Shown here: positions 46,301-56,300 of the stretch, in pieces
Layout: every line of letters begins with the position of its first letter
Position numbering within the stretch: the first letter of the stretch is position 1
Assembly: GCA_000149265.1 (NCBI GenBank)
Contig: CH002364.1
Span: forward strand, 788,833-852,832
Source: Ciona savignyi
Lineage: Eukaryota > Chordata > Ascidiacea > Phlebobranchia > Cionidae
Length of the DNA: 64,000 nt
Direction of reading: 5' to 3'
Program-made: the position numbers and the translations under genes
The notes under the pieces: generated by a model
The model's input: the letters and a program-made list of their open reading frames with translations, nothing else
The model's database searches: none
What the model was told of the DNA's origin: nothing

Positions 46301-49161
46301 ACAATGGAGAAAATGAATGAAATTGAAAAGAATCAGCTTGAGCAGCAGGCAAGTGTCTGATGACATTCCATTTGTTGGTTGATTTAAAAACTTGTTTTCT
46401 GCGTTAATAACGGAGTGAAGCTTTACAGATTAAAAGCCTTGAAAAGAAGCTGGCCAACCATCCGTCCAATTCCGGTTTAAACCGGAACAACAGCAACAGA
46501 TCAAATGGTCCTCACTCGCCTATGCAAAGTGTACCGACATACCAGCAGCACCAGAACAAATATTTTCCTAATGTTGATAATGGCAAGTATTTATTTATTA
46601 CATAGAAGCTTGTTAAATTTCAAGCTTGTGTTGTAATGATGCAGTAGCATTCCATTTCAAGCAGGTGACTAAAGCCCCTTAATTATTAACCCTACTGTGT
46701 ACATTGCTATACAAATTTTTGTTATTAAATAGGCCTATTCACCACAAATGATTTTTCCCTAGTATTGTACATACCAAATTATTTTATAGTACACGGCCAA
46801 ATTTAAATTGCTAATCAAGGTTAATTTGTGCACACTTGGTAAGGACCTTGTGTGCAGCATGGTGAGACACCTACTAAGTATTAAACTTGGAAAGGGTTTA
46901 AAATTACAGAGTTTTGATTTTCATTATGACCAAAATATGATTTTTACATTTTAGCCACCCCTACAATCACTAGCACAGATGGCACACCAGCACCAGAAAA
47001 GCGCCCGTCTGTGAGGCAAACTTTTGACAATCTTATCGCCAGTCTAGATGATATGCTGGATTCAAGAGCTGACCCAAACAGTGATGCTAAATATGGGGAT
47101 GTATGTGTATTTACACTGTTTTTAAAGTTTAAAAAATAAAATAATATAATTACTAAGCAAATCACTCTTAATATTTTCCTTTTAAATAAATTTTAACGAA
47201 CAAAATTTTCACACAAAGTCACATTTCAAAATGTAAACTTGTTTTTTTCTTATTTCACCTAATTTTAACAATATGAATTAGGCACCACAGAATGCTTCGA
47301 ATCACCTGGATAACTCTGCGCTAAAATATAGAGCCAAGTTAAAAGGGCCGAGATTCAATAAATCAAGTTCCAGATCTGATGTAAGAAACACACCCTATAT
47401 TTCTCCTTACAATTTTATTTTCTGTTTATTTTTAGCTTAAATTACCTATACGATATTCCATTTTAATCATTACCACCATTTTATTCATTACATTTTTTTA
47501 TTGTTACTGACAGCTTGTTTCATTGTTTATTTGATTATTTTTATTCCTTCAGAGTGACAACTGGGAAGAGAAAGGAGCTGAGGGTTTGGAGCAACTTCAC
47601 GGAAGTCCTCTATCCAAGCGTGGAACACCCATGTGAGTGTCCTGTGCCATATATTGTGTGTCATTGTGCCATATATTGTGTGGTGATGTGCTATTTCTTG
47701 TGGTTGTTTGATGCAATTTATCCTCAGTAATATTATAAGCCATTCACCAGCTCACATGGCAAGCAGCACATCAACATGTCCCCGTTACCCCAATCCAGTC
47801 CCATGGGTGATGTACCAAGTCCCAGTACCTCACCATCAAGTAAAGTTCGGATGAGACGAATTGTAAATGTAAGTAGCACACCCATAAATTAAGTGATACA
47901 TAACAATGCTAACCTGCATGGCATGCGTAACTAGCACGATGAACTCACAAAGGTCGATGACAACAACGTTGCCATGGGTAACAGTGATGGGGATAAGAAA
48001 ACAAGAGCACATGGTGGCGCAAGACCCCAGTCAGCAGCGTCCACTATTTCCGGGGTATCATCTCATTCAGATGAGGTAGGATAGACAGCTCGAGCACTCC
48101 ACCAAACCTTCTTGCATTTAAAAAGGACATTTTCTTCTTTCTTCTGCATAACTTTTTTAAACGTGACCCTGTGACTTAACCAAATAATCCAGTTTATAAT
48201 TTGAATGAAAGCCTTGAAACTAATATCAGCTTTTCTAATTTGCAGCTTTTCTTACACAAACATAGTTTGGTTATTAAGTCCAGTGCTTACTATTCTGCGG
48301 TTTAAAATATTCAATGATAACAACAGGGTTCAGTTGAAAAACGTGGTCAAACCCAGGGTGAGCTTTATCTCTCAACCCCATCCTGGTCTGTGGATGATGT
48401 TGTGGCATGGATGAGTGGTTGTGGGCTCACTCTTCATGTGGCGACCTTCAATCAACATAAGATTGATGGACCTAAGCTGATGGCAATTGATAACGACAGG
48501 TTAAAGGTATGTTTAAAATCTGTCTTAGATACATAATATCTTAAACGTATGAACGTCATGTCTTAGATACGGAATATATTTAAACATATGCACATCATGT
48601 CTTAGATATGCAAAGTTGCATAAAAATGATTAGAAGAAAAACAAAATAAACAAGATCGGCTTTTATTTAAAACAAATCCTTTTTGTTAATACATGTAATT
48701 AAGATTAAACTTTAATTTGGATGAATACTATGCATGCCTTATATATTATTGTTTCTATTTCATCACAGTTCTATATTTAACAAAATGCACTGATAAAAGT
48801 TGATAATGAAAGCCAGTGTTTAATTTTTTTCTTTAAAGATAATAAAAATCCAAATTTCTTTTTGAAACAACATTGTATATGACTTTGATTCGTACTGTTG
48901 TTTTTTTTTCTGGGCTTTCTTTGTATACAGTTTTCTTAATTTTTTATAGTTTTGTTCGGTCGATCGCACCTTTTGTTATATATATATTGTCATAGCAACC
49001 ATTTACAGGAAATGGGCATTGTTGACAAATCTGAAAAAAATCTGCTAAAAAGAAAAGTGAAGGAATTGAAAACAAGATATGAAAAAGAAAGAAAATTGGC
49101 TGATAAACTCAACAAAAAGCAGAAAAAAGGATTCCGGACTGGAAAGAAACCTTTGTTTTAA
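34351..49161 (+). CDS. PPP1R9: Neurabin/spinophilin (PPP1R9 family) PP1-actin scaffold
   Basis: I read 24 exons: 34351-34536, 34862-35138, 35199-35333, 35426-36762, 36921-37017, 37140-37297, 40851-40983, 41538-41658, 41754-41901, 42979-43056, 43174-43230, 43481-43759, 45234-45299, 45438-45568, 45757-45902, 46252-46348, 46429-46582, 46955-47100, 47282-47380, 47553-47632, 47799-47868, 47935-48075, 48327-48506 and 49009-49161. This gives about 1,490 residues. In order: a Ser/Pro-rich N-terminus with SRIRSKFMS (actin-binding-type); [10 protein letters not shown] and [12 protein letters not shown], an RVxF PP1-docking site; [20 protein letters not shown]; a PDZ domain ([19 protein letters not shown] to [11 protein letters not shown]); a coiled coil with [15 protein letters not shown]; a SAM domain ([16 protein letters not shown]); and a Lys-rich coiled end. 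The family brings PP1 to actin, synapses or junctions. The exon 14/15 phase is off by one, and two introns are GC-AG. The start at 34351 is the first ATG after the acceptor at 34299. Confidence 0.92.
37298..40850. other. Large neurabin intron, mostly unannotated
   Basis: 3.5 kb between the PP1-docking exon and the pre-PDZ exon. It is less AT-rich near 40.2-40.7 kb. A 110-codon minus frame (38286-38618) has no recognisable domain or clear promoter. The only gene-like arrangement is the minus-strand candidate at 40317-40743. Confidence 0.4.
40432..40659 (-). CDS. Candidate nested minus-strand gene, 75 residues, unknown
   Basis: The frame starts at ATG 40657-40659. A TATATAA box lies at 40737-40743 on the minus strand, about 80 bp upstream. 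A minus-strand AATAAA lies at 40317-40322, about 110 bp past the stop. The product is hydrophilic, with [20 protein letters not shown] and [21 protein letters not shown] recognise no family. There is no signal peptide or membrane segment. It lies inside a neurabin intron on the opposite strand. It could be a first exon of something longer, or chance. Confidence 0.25.
   Translation of the reverse strand: MSGIKPSAVITDEPEQQMSVNKEKPRHLNLHSGDLEHATNAILNGPLGSKLSQLKACGKWCNLLFFGNNRVWQGI
42700..42805. mobile_element. Foldback element fragment in neurabin intron
   Basis: TGCGTTTCTGCTTGCAGAAACAAAC-like sequence followed by a diverged terminal region, matching the right-terminal part of the element at 62350-62420. 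Confidence 0.4.
44671..44932 (+). repeat. 100-bp tandem repeat, about 2.6 copies, in neurabin intron
   Basis: AAATAACACTTCTGATTTGT recurs at about 44674, 44774 and 44874. The unit also contains GAAACTATCGATCATC and GTAATTATGTTACACTAAAA. Copies differ by only a few bases; the third stops after GATGTTGGCAA. Confidence 0.9.
45908..46140 (-). mobile_element. SINE family 1 abutting a neurabin splice donor
   Basis: The tail repeat (plus AGGATAGGATAG) begins a few bases after the donor at 45903 (GTAAGATAGG), then the body runs to CTAGCGACCAGTTTC. The tRNA head is absent. Confidence 0.75.
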
Positions 49162-49842
49162 AAAAAATGCTGTTTACACACGGTATTAGAAATCCTATAT
49201 GCCCATTTTGCATCAACAATCCGATTTTCATTCTTCTTTCATATGATTACACTTTATCACATTCTAAAGACTTTCTGTGTTATACGTCTGAAATATTCCA
49301 AATGTGACAATATATAGCATTTTATTCAAGTGTTATTCTGAACAAGTTGTTTCGATAAAAAGTGAGTAATGGGTATCAGGTTACCCACCCTCTTGTGTGC
49401 CGCCATACTCGCTGTAAGCCGAAGTGCATTAGTTCCAGATCTTTGCACTCGGGAGATTCCATTCTTTTATACCCTACGTTTAATTTTTGTTGTTTCTTGT
49501 CGAAAATTACGAAATACCTTGTAAGTATTTATGCGTGTTTTTTTATATAATTTGTAGGATAATATACGGGTTTAGACTTTAGACGATATAAGTTGTCTCA
49601 AGTCGCAAGGAGGGAGAAAATAATATCGGCAGTCCCAACAACAAACGCTAGTCACTACGACTGGTGAACAAAATCGGCATTGAGCAAAATTGTGTGTGGA
49701 CAAGCAGGTGTAATCAATAATTTCAACAATTTTGGGTTCATTCACCAATCCATTGTTGATGTTCAACGAACAGGCAGCAACGCAAAAGTAAAGATCCGAT
49801 TAGTGCGAGAACAACCGGACAGGAAGAAGGCCCCACCCGATG
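49162..49842. other. Neurabin 3' flank and unrecognised sequence
   Basis: No clear AATAAA was found close to the stop codon. An open frame at 49680-49862 includes GVINNFNNFGFIH and runs straight into a SINE tail. It has no assignable domain and may be a remnant. Confidence 0.3.
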
Positions 49843-49990
49843 AAGATAGGATAGAATATTTATGTTTTTCCCAAGAATGAGAAAACGCAGGGGGTGGGCA
49901 ATCGTCAGATTACCTCGCGCCTGTCCTTGGATTACCGAAGGTATTGCAGTGCGTTCTATATAACTGAGACGTCTATTCAATTATTTGATC
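49843..49990 (-). mobile_element. SINE family 1, diverged 3' part
   Basis: The GATAGGATAGAATATTTATG tail is followed by diverged body (GGGCAATCGTCAGATTACCT, GGTATTGCAGTGCGTTC). The head and half of the body are missing. Confidence 0.6.
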
Positions 49991-50164
49991 AAACGTGGAT
50001 AACCAGTTTGATTCGGTTACTTAAGTTCCCTTACGTCTATGCTTGTAGAAACAAAACTGTAACAACCGGGTTAAAACCTTTAGCAATGTTAGATAACCTG
50101 ATCATGACATGTATCAATCTAACAAGAGTATTTAGTAGTTTTTCTAATCTAGTTCATGTTATCT

Positions 50165-50527
50165 AACAATTCTTAAAGTTTTAATCCGATTTGACGACTC
50201 CTCGTTGGAGATGTGATTAAAACGATGTGTTTATTTAAAAGTCATAAGTTTATAGCAAAGTTGAATTAGATGTGCAGAGGACAATGTGGAGAATTAGAAA
50301 CAAGAATTAAAAAGAATCTCTAGGAAGGGGATTAAATATTTTTGTTCGAAAATAGTTACAGAAATTTTAGCTACGATGGACTAGATGTTCTTTTATTTAA
50401 ATCGTGGTAAATAGTCTAACAGAATATTTTGTTTGTTACCTCTGGGGCCCATGCTTTTCTGCTTGCAAAAATAGATATCATACAAAAATTGTTTTACAAC
50501 TAGTGGTAGTTAAACATGTGGTTCTCT
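50165..50527. mobile_element. Foldback element fragments
   Basis: TTCTTAAAGTTTTAATCCGA (about 50169) and GGCCCATGCTTTTCTGCTTG followed by TTAAACATGTGGTTCTCTCTAG (50446-50527) match the internal and right-terminal parts of the element at 60613-62502. Unrelated sequence lies between them. Confidence 0.5.
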
Positions 50528-50650
50528 CTAGTTCTATGCCAGTTTTCCTAACTCGTTGTGTACCTCTATTCAAATACAATGTTTGTGGCAGTGTAAGCGG
50601 CATGTCTATTTAGCACATTAGCAAATGTAAATAAAAGTGCCTTAACATAC

Positions 50651-50712
50651 GGTTGTGTGGCGGAATGGTTAAAGCGACTGATACATACCGAAGTACAAAA
50701 ATGGTCTTATTG
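50651..50712 (+). mobile_element. tRNA-derived repeat (family 2), fragment
   Basis: GGTTGTGTGGCGGAATGGTT (A box) followed by AAGCGACTGATACATACCG. The B-box half is missing. Confidence 0.45.
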
Positions 50713-50745
50713 ACGAAAAACTTACCGCGTATTCAAATTAGATAA

Positions 50746-50937
50746 GAATAGGATATAATATGATATTCCTGTTTATCCCCATGAGTGAAAAAACAAGTGG
50801 GTTAACACACGAGCAATCGTCAGATCACCTTGCGCCCACCGTCGGGTTACCGGAACCGACTATCTCGCGACCAGTTTCGCACCTGCAACCTTTTAATTGA
50901 AAGGCGAGGCACTTAACCGCCAACTAACCGGCCGGAC
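50746..50937 (-). mobile_element. SINE family 1, internally deleted copy
   Basis: The tail and the distal body through GTCGGGTTACCGGAA are joined directly to CCGACTATCTCGCGACCAGT and the tRNA-like head, missing the central GGGCAAGG domain. Confidence 0.65.
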
Positions 50938-51345
50938 GTTAACCGCATGGTGACCTAAAGAGTGAAATTATTTTATCGATGACCAGGTGAAAGGTTTCCG
51001 GTGCTCTCGTAAAACGAGTACGCGTATGTTAACTAACAGCACGCCAGTTTTACTGATTTATGACATCATAGGCAACCACAGACAAGAGCTAAATACATTA
51101 CGTGGTAACAAGCATCATCATTTTATTTAATTTCCTAAAGCGGAAATGTATTTTATGGCGGTATAATACATATTACAATTACATTAAAGTGATTTTTACG
51201 ATTCTTTTTCAACTATCAAATGGCCAACGAACCTCCAACCAAGTATATTCAAATAACTTACAGACGGACTACCATTATACATAATGCTCATGTTACAATT
51301 AAATCATGAAAGTTTAAAATAATGGTTACAAGTTCAATCATTAAC

Positions 51346-51651
51346 AGGATAAGATAGGATAGGATATTCATCTTTATCCCCGTGAATGGGAAAACCAAGG
51401 GGGTTAACACACTGACAATGGTCAGATCACCTCGAGCACATCGTCGGGTTACCGGAGCTATTGCAGTGTGTTGTATATGATAGACACGTTCCTTTAATTT
51501 GGTAGAACCCATTATTCCGCTGGGTTTAGGCAATGTCCGTAAAGTGCCTTGCCCAAGGACACAGCCGATTAGCTAACGACCAGTTTCGCACCTTCAACCT
51601 GTCGATTGAAAGGCGACGCACTTAACCGTTAGAGTTAGACCAACGGCCCGG
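51346..51651 (-). mobile_element. SINE family 1, full-length
   Basis: Complete copy with a GGATA tail (about 51346-51365), body, central domain (minus GTGTCCTTGGGCAAGGCACT) and tRNA-like head ending at CAACGGCCCGG. It is the left arm of a head-to-head pair with 51677-51947. Confidence 0.8.
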
Positions 51652-51676
51652 AACAGCTGTGTTTAGTCCGACTGAT

Positions 51677-51947
51677 TAGTCTATTGGGTTAGTGCGTCGC
51701 CTGTCAGCAGAATGGTTCCAGATTTGAAACTGGTCACCAGCTAATCGGTTGTGTTGGAGGCACTTAATAACGGAAAAGGCACTAACCTAGCGGATTAATT
51801 AAAGGGCACTACTAAATTGAAGGAACGTGTAAATCATGCACCACACAGCAATAGGTAACACGACAGTTGGCGCGAGGTAATCTGACGATTGGCAGTGTGA
51901 TAACTTTCCTGGTTTTCCCATTCACGGAGATATAAATGAATATCCTT
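51677..51947 (+). mobile_element. SINE family 1, older copy in opposite orientation
   Basis: Head (AGTGCGTCGCCTGTCAGCAG), GAAACTGGTCACCAGCTAAT, eroded central domain and tail ATGAATATCC. It is clearly more diverged than its neighbour. Confidence 0.65.
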
Positions 51948-51954
51948 TTCTGTT

Positions 51955-52623
51955 TTGTAGCGGCTGCTTATTGAATTTCCTTTTAGTTTATATATTATAG
52001 AAGATAGACGTGTAGCAGTTTTACTTTATTATTACCTACAGTTTGACTCCGATAAGCGCAACGGTACAAGTAAAATAATAGATAAGCAAAACCGGCTACG
52101 TAGATTTATAAGTATAGGGACGGGCTGTAGTTCGCTCCAACAGTTAGTTAGCGCCCTTTCTTGCTAAGGTCGCGTTAAGGTGACCGTGGTCCGACGGTAC
52201 TTTTGAAATAGACACACCTGGTTTGGTTGACGCGGATTTTGGGCTTGGCTTTGACGGAACGCTTCGATTCCACGACATGACGCCGGTGTTTATTTCCGTC
52301 ATCGACGTACAGGATCGTAAAAGCTGCATCTTTTGGAAATAAATGCTGAAAACAAATAATATTAACGTGTCCGAGTAAGCAGAACATAGGTAACGTTAGG
52401 CATCGGAAGGTTGATGAGTTCAACCACGTTTACGGGTATTCACCAATTGTAGCGGCTGCTAATTTTATTTCCTTTTAGTTTATATATTATACAAGATAGA
52501 CGGGTAGCAGTTTTACTTTATTATTAGTATTTGTTTGGACTCCGATAACGCAACGGTACAAGTAAAATAATAGATAAGCAAAACCGGCTACGTAGATTTA
52601 TAAGTATAGGGACGGGCTGTAGG
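51955..52623 (-). mobile_element. Mini LTR retroelement: two ~175-bp direct repeats around ~315 bp
   Basis: TGTAGCGGCTGCT starts both repeats (51957, 52447) and ACGGGCTGTAG ends both (52131, 52623). They share AAAATAATAGATAAGCAAAA and CCGGCTACGTAGATTTATAA. On the minus strand each has TTATAAATC and AATAAAG, as an LTR would, and ATTGGTGAATACCCG, primer-site-like, follows the upstream repeat. The 315-bp interior keeps only a short unrecognised minus frame. Probably a deletion derivative of a gypsy-type element. Confidence 0.65.
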
Positions 52624-53340
52624 GTACGTTAAGCGTATTCCCGCCCTCGAGAGCACCAGAGCCTAGGCTATACAGACTGTGGATTTGGAACACAGTGCTG
52701 TAAGCCTAGACAACTGGTGTCTGTGTCTCTCTGATGAAATGATGTCTTTTATATGCGATTTGGCTCCAAGGAAAAAAATGCGATGCAGAATATCTAAAAA
52801 CGCACAATAGATTATTTTTGCGCTCGATACAATGGATTATCTCCGCACGTTGAATTTAGAAGATGCGTTGATCGCATCGTGAATTTAGACCGTCCTTCGT
52901 CATTTAGCGATTTCTTTTGTTCCTTGTAGTTTTCTTGGAAAGATCTCGCCAACAGCCAATTATGTCGGTACGACAGTTTTATGTGTTGAAATTGTGAACA
53001 CTTCGGCAAACTTACGGCACTAACCTCATCACGCTGTATATTGAGAGGAGCCGTCAAAAAATTAAATTATTTTACTTAATTACTGGTAAAATTTGGTAAA
53101 AGAAAGCAGTAGTTGTAGCCATGCTACCATAAAGATCTATTAATGTATGTATATGAGCATTGGTTGTTGCGGAAGTTCTTTATTTGCGGAATTACATTTC
53201 GAACTCTGCAGTTTTTGAAGGGACTGCTTAAAAAGGGAAAGTCCCCCAATATATTTTTTGCTCTGCCACAAGCTGAGTGTTTTGTGTTTATCGACAAAAA
53301 CAATCCTCGGGGAACTAAGCAAGTTTAAAAACGTTCCAAA
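52624..53340. other. Kinase gene upstream region
   Basis: No known repeat was recognised. It presumably contains the promoter and 5' UTR of the kinase gene; the exon ending at 53342 carries only the first two bases of the start codon. An 81-codon minus frame (52812-53057) has no recognisable domain. Confidence 0.35.
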
Positions 53341-56300
53341 ATGTAAGTATTTAGGTGCGCTGTCTTTCAGCTGAACGGTTGCTAGTTCAAAACTGGACGC
53401 TGGCTAGTTGGCTGTTTCAATTTTTGCATTTTATAGTTTTACATAAAACAGCCTGGTTTCTTTATGATGGTCATGGTCAAATGTATTTTGCCAGATTTTT
53501 TTAAACAAATACTTTAAACATTTGCTAAATTTCTTTAATTTTCTTAGGAGTTCACAAGCAGAATCCAGTACTGGTATGTAGGCTACTTTTTATACAATTT
53601 TATTTACCCTAATTTGGTAAAATTTTGCATGTCTAGTTGAGCTTGGCAGCTACTTTCTTAACCCAGAGGAATTTTATACAAATGGTGAAACAACAAATGA
53701 TTTTCTTGGATCTGGTTCTTATGGTGTTGTTCTTCGATGCCTTCATAAAACACATGGCCTTGTGGCTGTGAAATGTTCAGAATCCACAGGGAAGGACCTC
53801 ATGCCTATGCAGATTGAAAAAAAGTACGTACCACTTTCTTTTTTTGGTGGGTAAGAAAAATATTTGATGATCAGTTTGAAAAAAAGTCGACGTCACAGTT
53901 GAACTAAACTGGTCACGAGTGCAGTGGGGGTTGTGTACCAGTTTTAAAAATTACGACTGTCATTACATGCCACTAAATTATACAACACATTTTGTATGAA
54001 TGCAAAATTAGTAGAATTACAAAACGAATAAGTGCATTAACTGATGGAGTTAAATATAAATTTGGATTCTTAACCTTATATATAAATATATTTTAGTATT
54101 TGACACTATAAATACAATAAAACAGAGGATTTGTCATATATTTAATCATCAGATTGTCATGTCCACGCCACCGGAGAAATTACAGTTTGTTATATATCCG
54201 TCAAATGAAATTTATAAGGACATCTAAATATTTATTCAGTACTTTTTATCACACCTCTTAAAATAAAAGTTATATTGTGATTTATATGCATACAAACCAG
54301 AAAGTGATATTTTCATTTTGGTATTTTTAAGTAATGCCAAATTCACGGTAAGATATTTTATTTGCAGATTCTGCATATTGTTTGTATATACATATATATT
54401 TGTGTTGGTGTATATAGTAATGGGTTCTCTTAGATTTCAAAGGGGACACATTTTGTTTTCAAACATTTTTTTGTCCCACACTTCATAGGCGCATTCAATG
54501 AGCAGGTCATTTGTAAGAATAATTTATTTAATGTTATTAAAACTTTAAGTAATGCTAACTGACATGCTAATAAAATACCTGATATTTTACAAAACCCAAA
54601 GGGGAATTCCCGATAATCCAAAAAATGTCTCCAGACTAAAAAGGTTAAAAATGTATAAGTTAAACTGGATATAGTGTCAACCACGTGTTTAACCACCACT
54701 ACTTGTAAACACATTTTGTATGCTATGTTTATGCAAGAGTCCCTAAACAGAATTGGTATATTTTATACACCGAGTTTGTAGGTTTTCACGGCTTCAGGAA
54801 AGTTCCCTGGGTTTGATACCCAAACTTTCTGTTTTTCTATATCTAGACATACTATTTAACAAATCTTGGAAGTTTTAATTCGATTCGATCACTCTCTCTT
54901 GGAGATGTCAGGGCAAGATGGCATGCTTGTCACAATCATAATTTAGGAACAAATCTTTCACTTTTAGGGTGTTTCTCTATGTACCTTTTTTCTTTCTTCT
55001 AATTGGTAAAGCACTTGGTAACGCACTCACATTTAACAAAATGTGATCAAAATTGGAGCAGCCGTTCTGGTGCTATGCCTAAAAAAAGCTTAAATTTAAG
55101 AAAAAAAATTGTATCACCCAAAAGTTTATTTGCGAGGTTTTGGGACAGCTTGGCAAAAAATAGATATTTCATATAAATTGGTACCATAATTAAAATATAG
55201 CAGGTTGCATGGTAAATTCCCCAAATAATATATAAAAATAATCAATCAGAACATGTCAAAATTGGATAGAGAATTATTCTGGAAATTTCGATTTTTATCA
55301 AACTGTAATCGCTGTTTTTATGAAAGAGTTGTTTAAACTTTTAAAAAATTTGGTACACCAAAATCAACACTGTAGAAAACTTTTACCCAAAAAGGGTTTA
55401 AATTAATCAGTAACTCTAGTGGTTCAGTCTAAACTGTAACCCTGTCTTTATTAATTTTTTACTATAACAGTTGCACTCATTACTGTCTTTTTACTATTAA
55501 TTTATTGGTTTTTAACTTTTTTGTTATCAAAGCAGATGCAAACTCTGGGTAATAAAAGATTGAGACCAAAAAAACACATCAGTTCAGGTTTATGTATTAA
55601 CATTTGCAATTTTATTTAATTAGAATATGCATTAAATCATAAAAAAAAACAAATCATGCTGGTAGGTAATAAAAGTTAAAATGAACAAATAATAAGGTTA
55701 AATAAAGGCAGGAACGTGCACCGTTGCATGACAAAAAAAACAAATTTAACTTAATTGCCTACAACTCTTTTTTTCAAATTTAGTTAATAGTTTGGTGCAC
55801 AGCGGCAATTATACACTTTTCATTTTACTGCTGGCATATCATTTCTCCTTATCTTTCGAAATTTTACTATAGGATATCATTCGAAATTTTACTAGTATGA
55901 TTTTAAGTCTATTATTCTACTTTATTCATTCCCAAGTGACAGTACATATATTACCCTTCAATATTTCATTTCTCAGCCATTCGGTGTATTTTTTTGTCTT
56001 GTGACTTTTTCTTTGTGTAGAAACATCAAGTGTGATAATATTTTATATTTTTACCCCATTATGAAGTGCTTTGTTGCACATACAATATGACATTCATAAG
56101 TAATTAAACTGTTTGTTGTTTAGAATGAATGAAGAGGCCAAGATGATTTTAAAGTCTTCTCGTGATAATCAATGCAAAAATATTGTCAAACTGCTTGGTA
56201 TTACCAAATGGAGAAACTCAGTTGGCCTTGTGATGGAGTACATGGCACTTGGCAGTCTGGATAGCCTGATTTTTTCTAAATTAAAAATTAAGGAACTGTT

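Noticed and set aside
49680-49880. Frame with GVINNFNNFGFIH, faintly like a cold-shock strand
   Set aside because: Too weak, and it ends inside a SINE tail; treated as a remnant.
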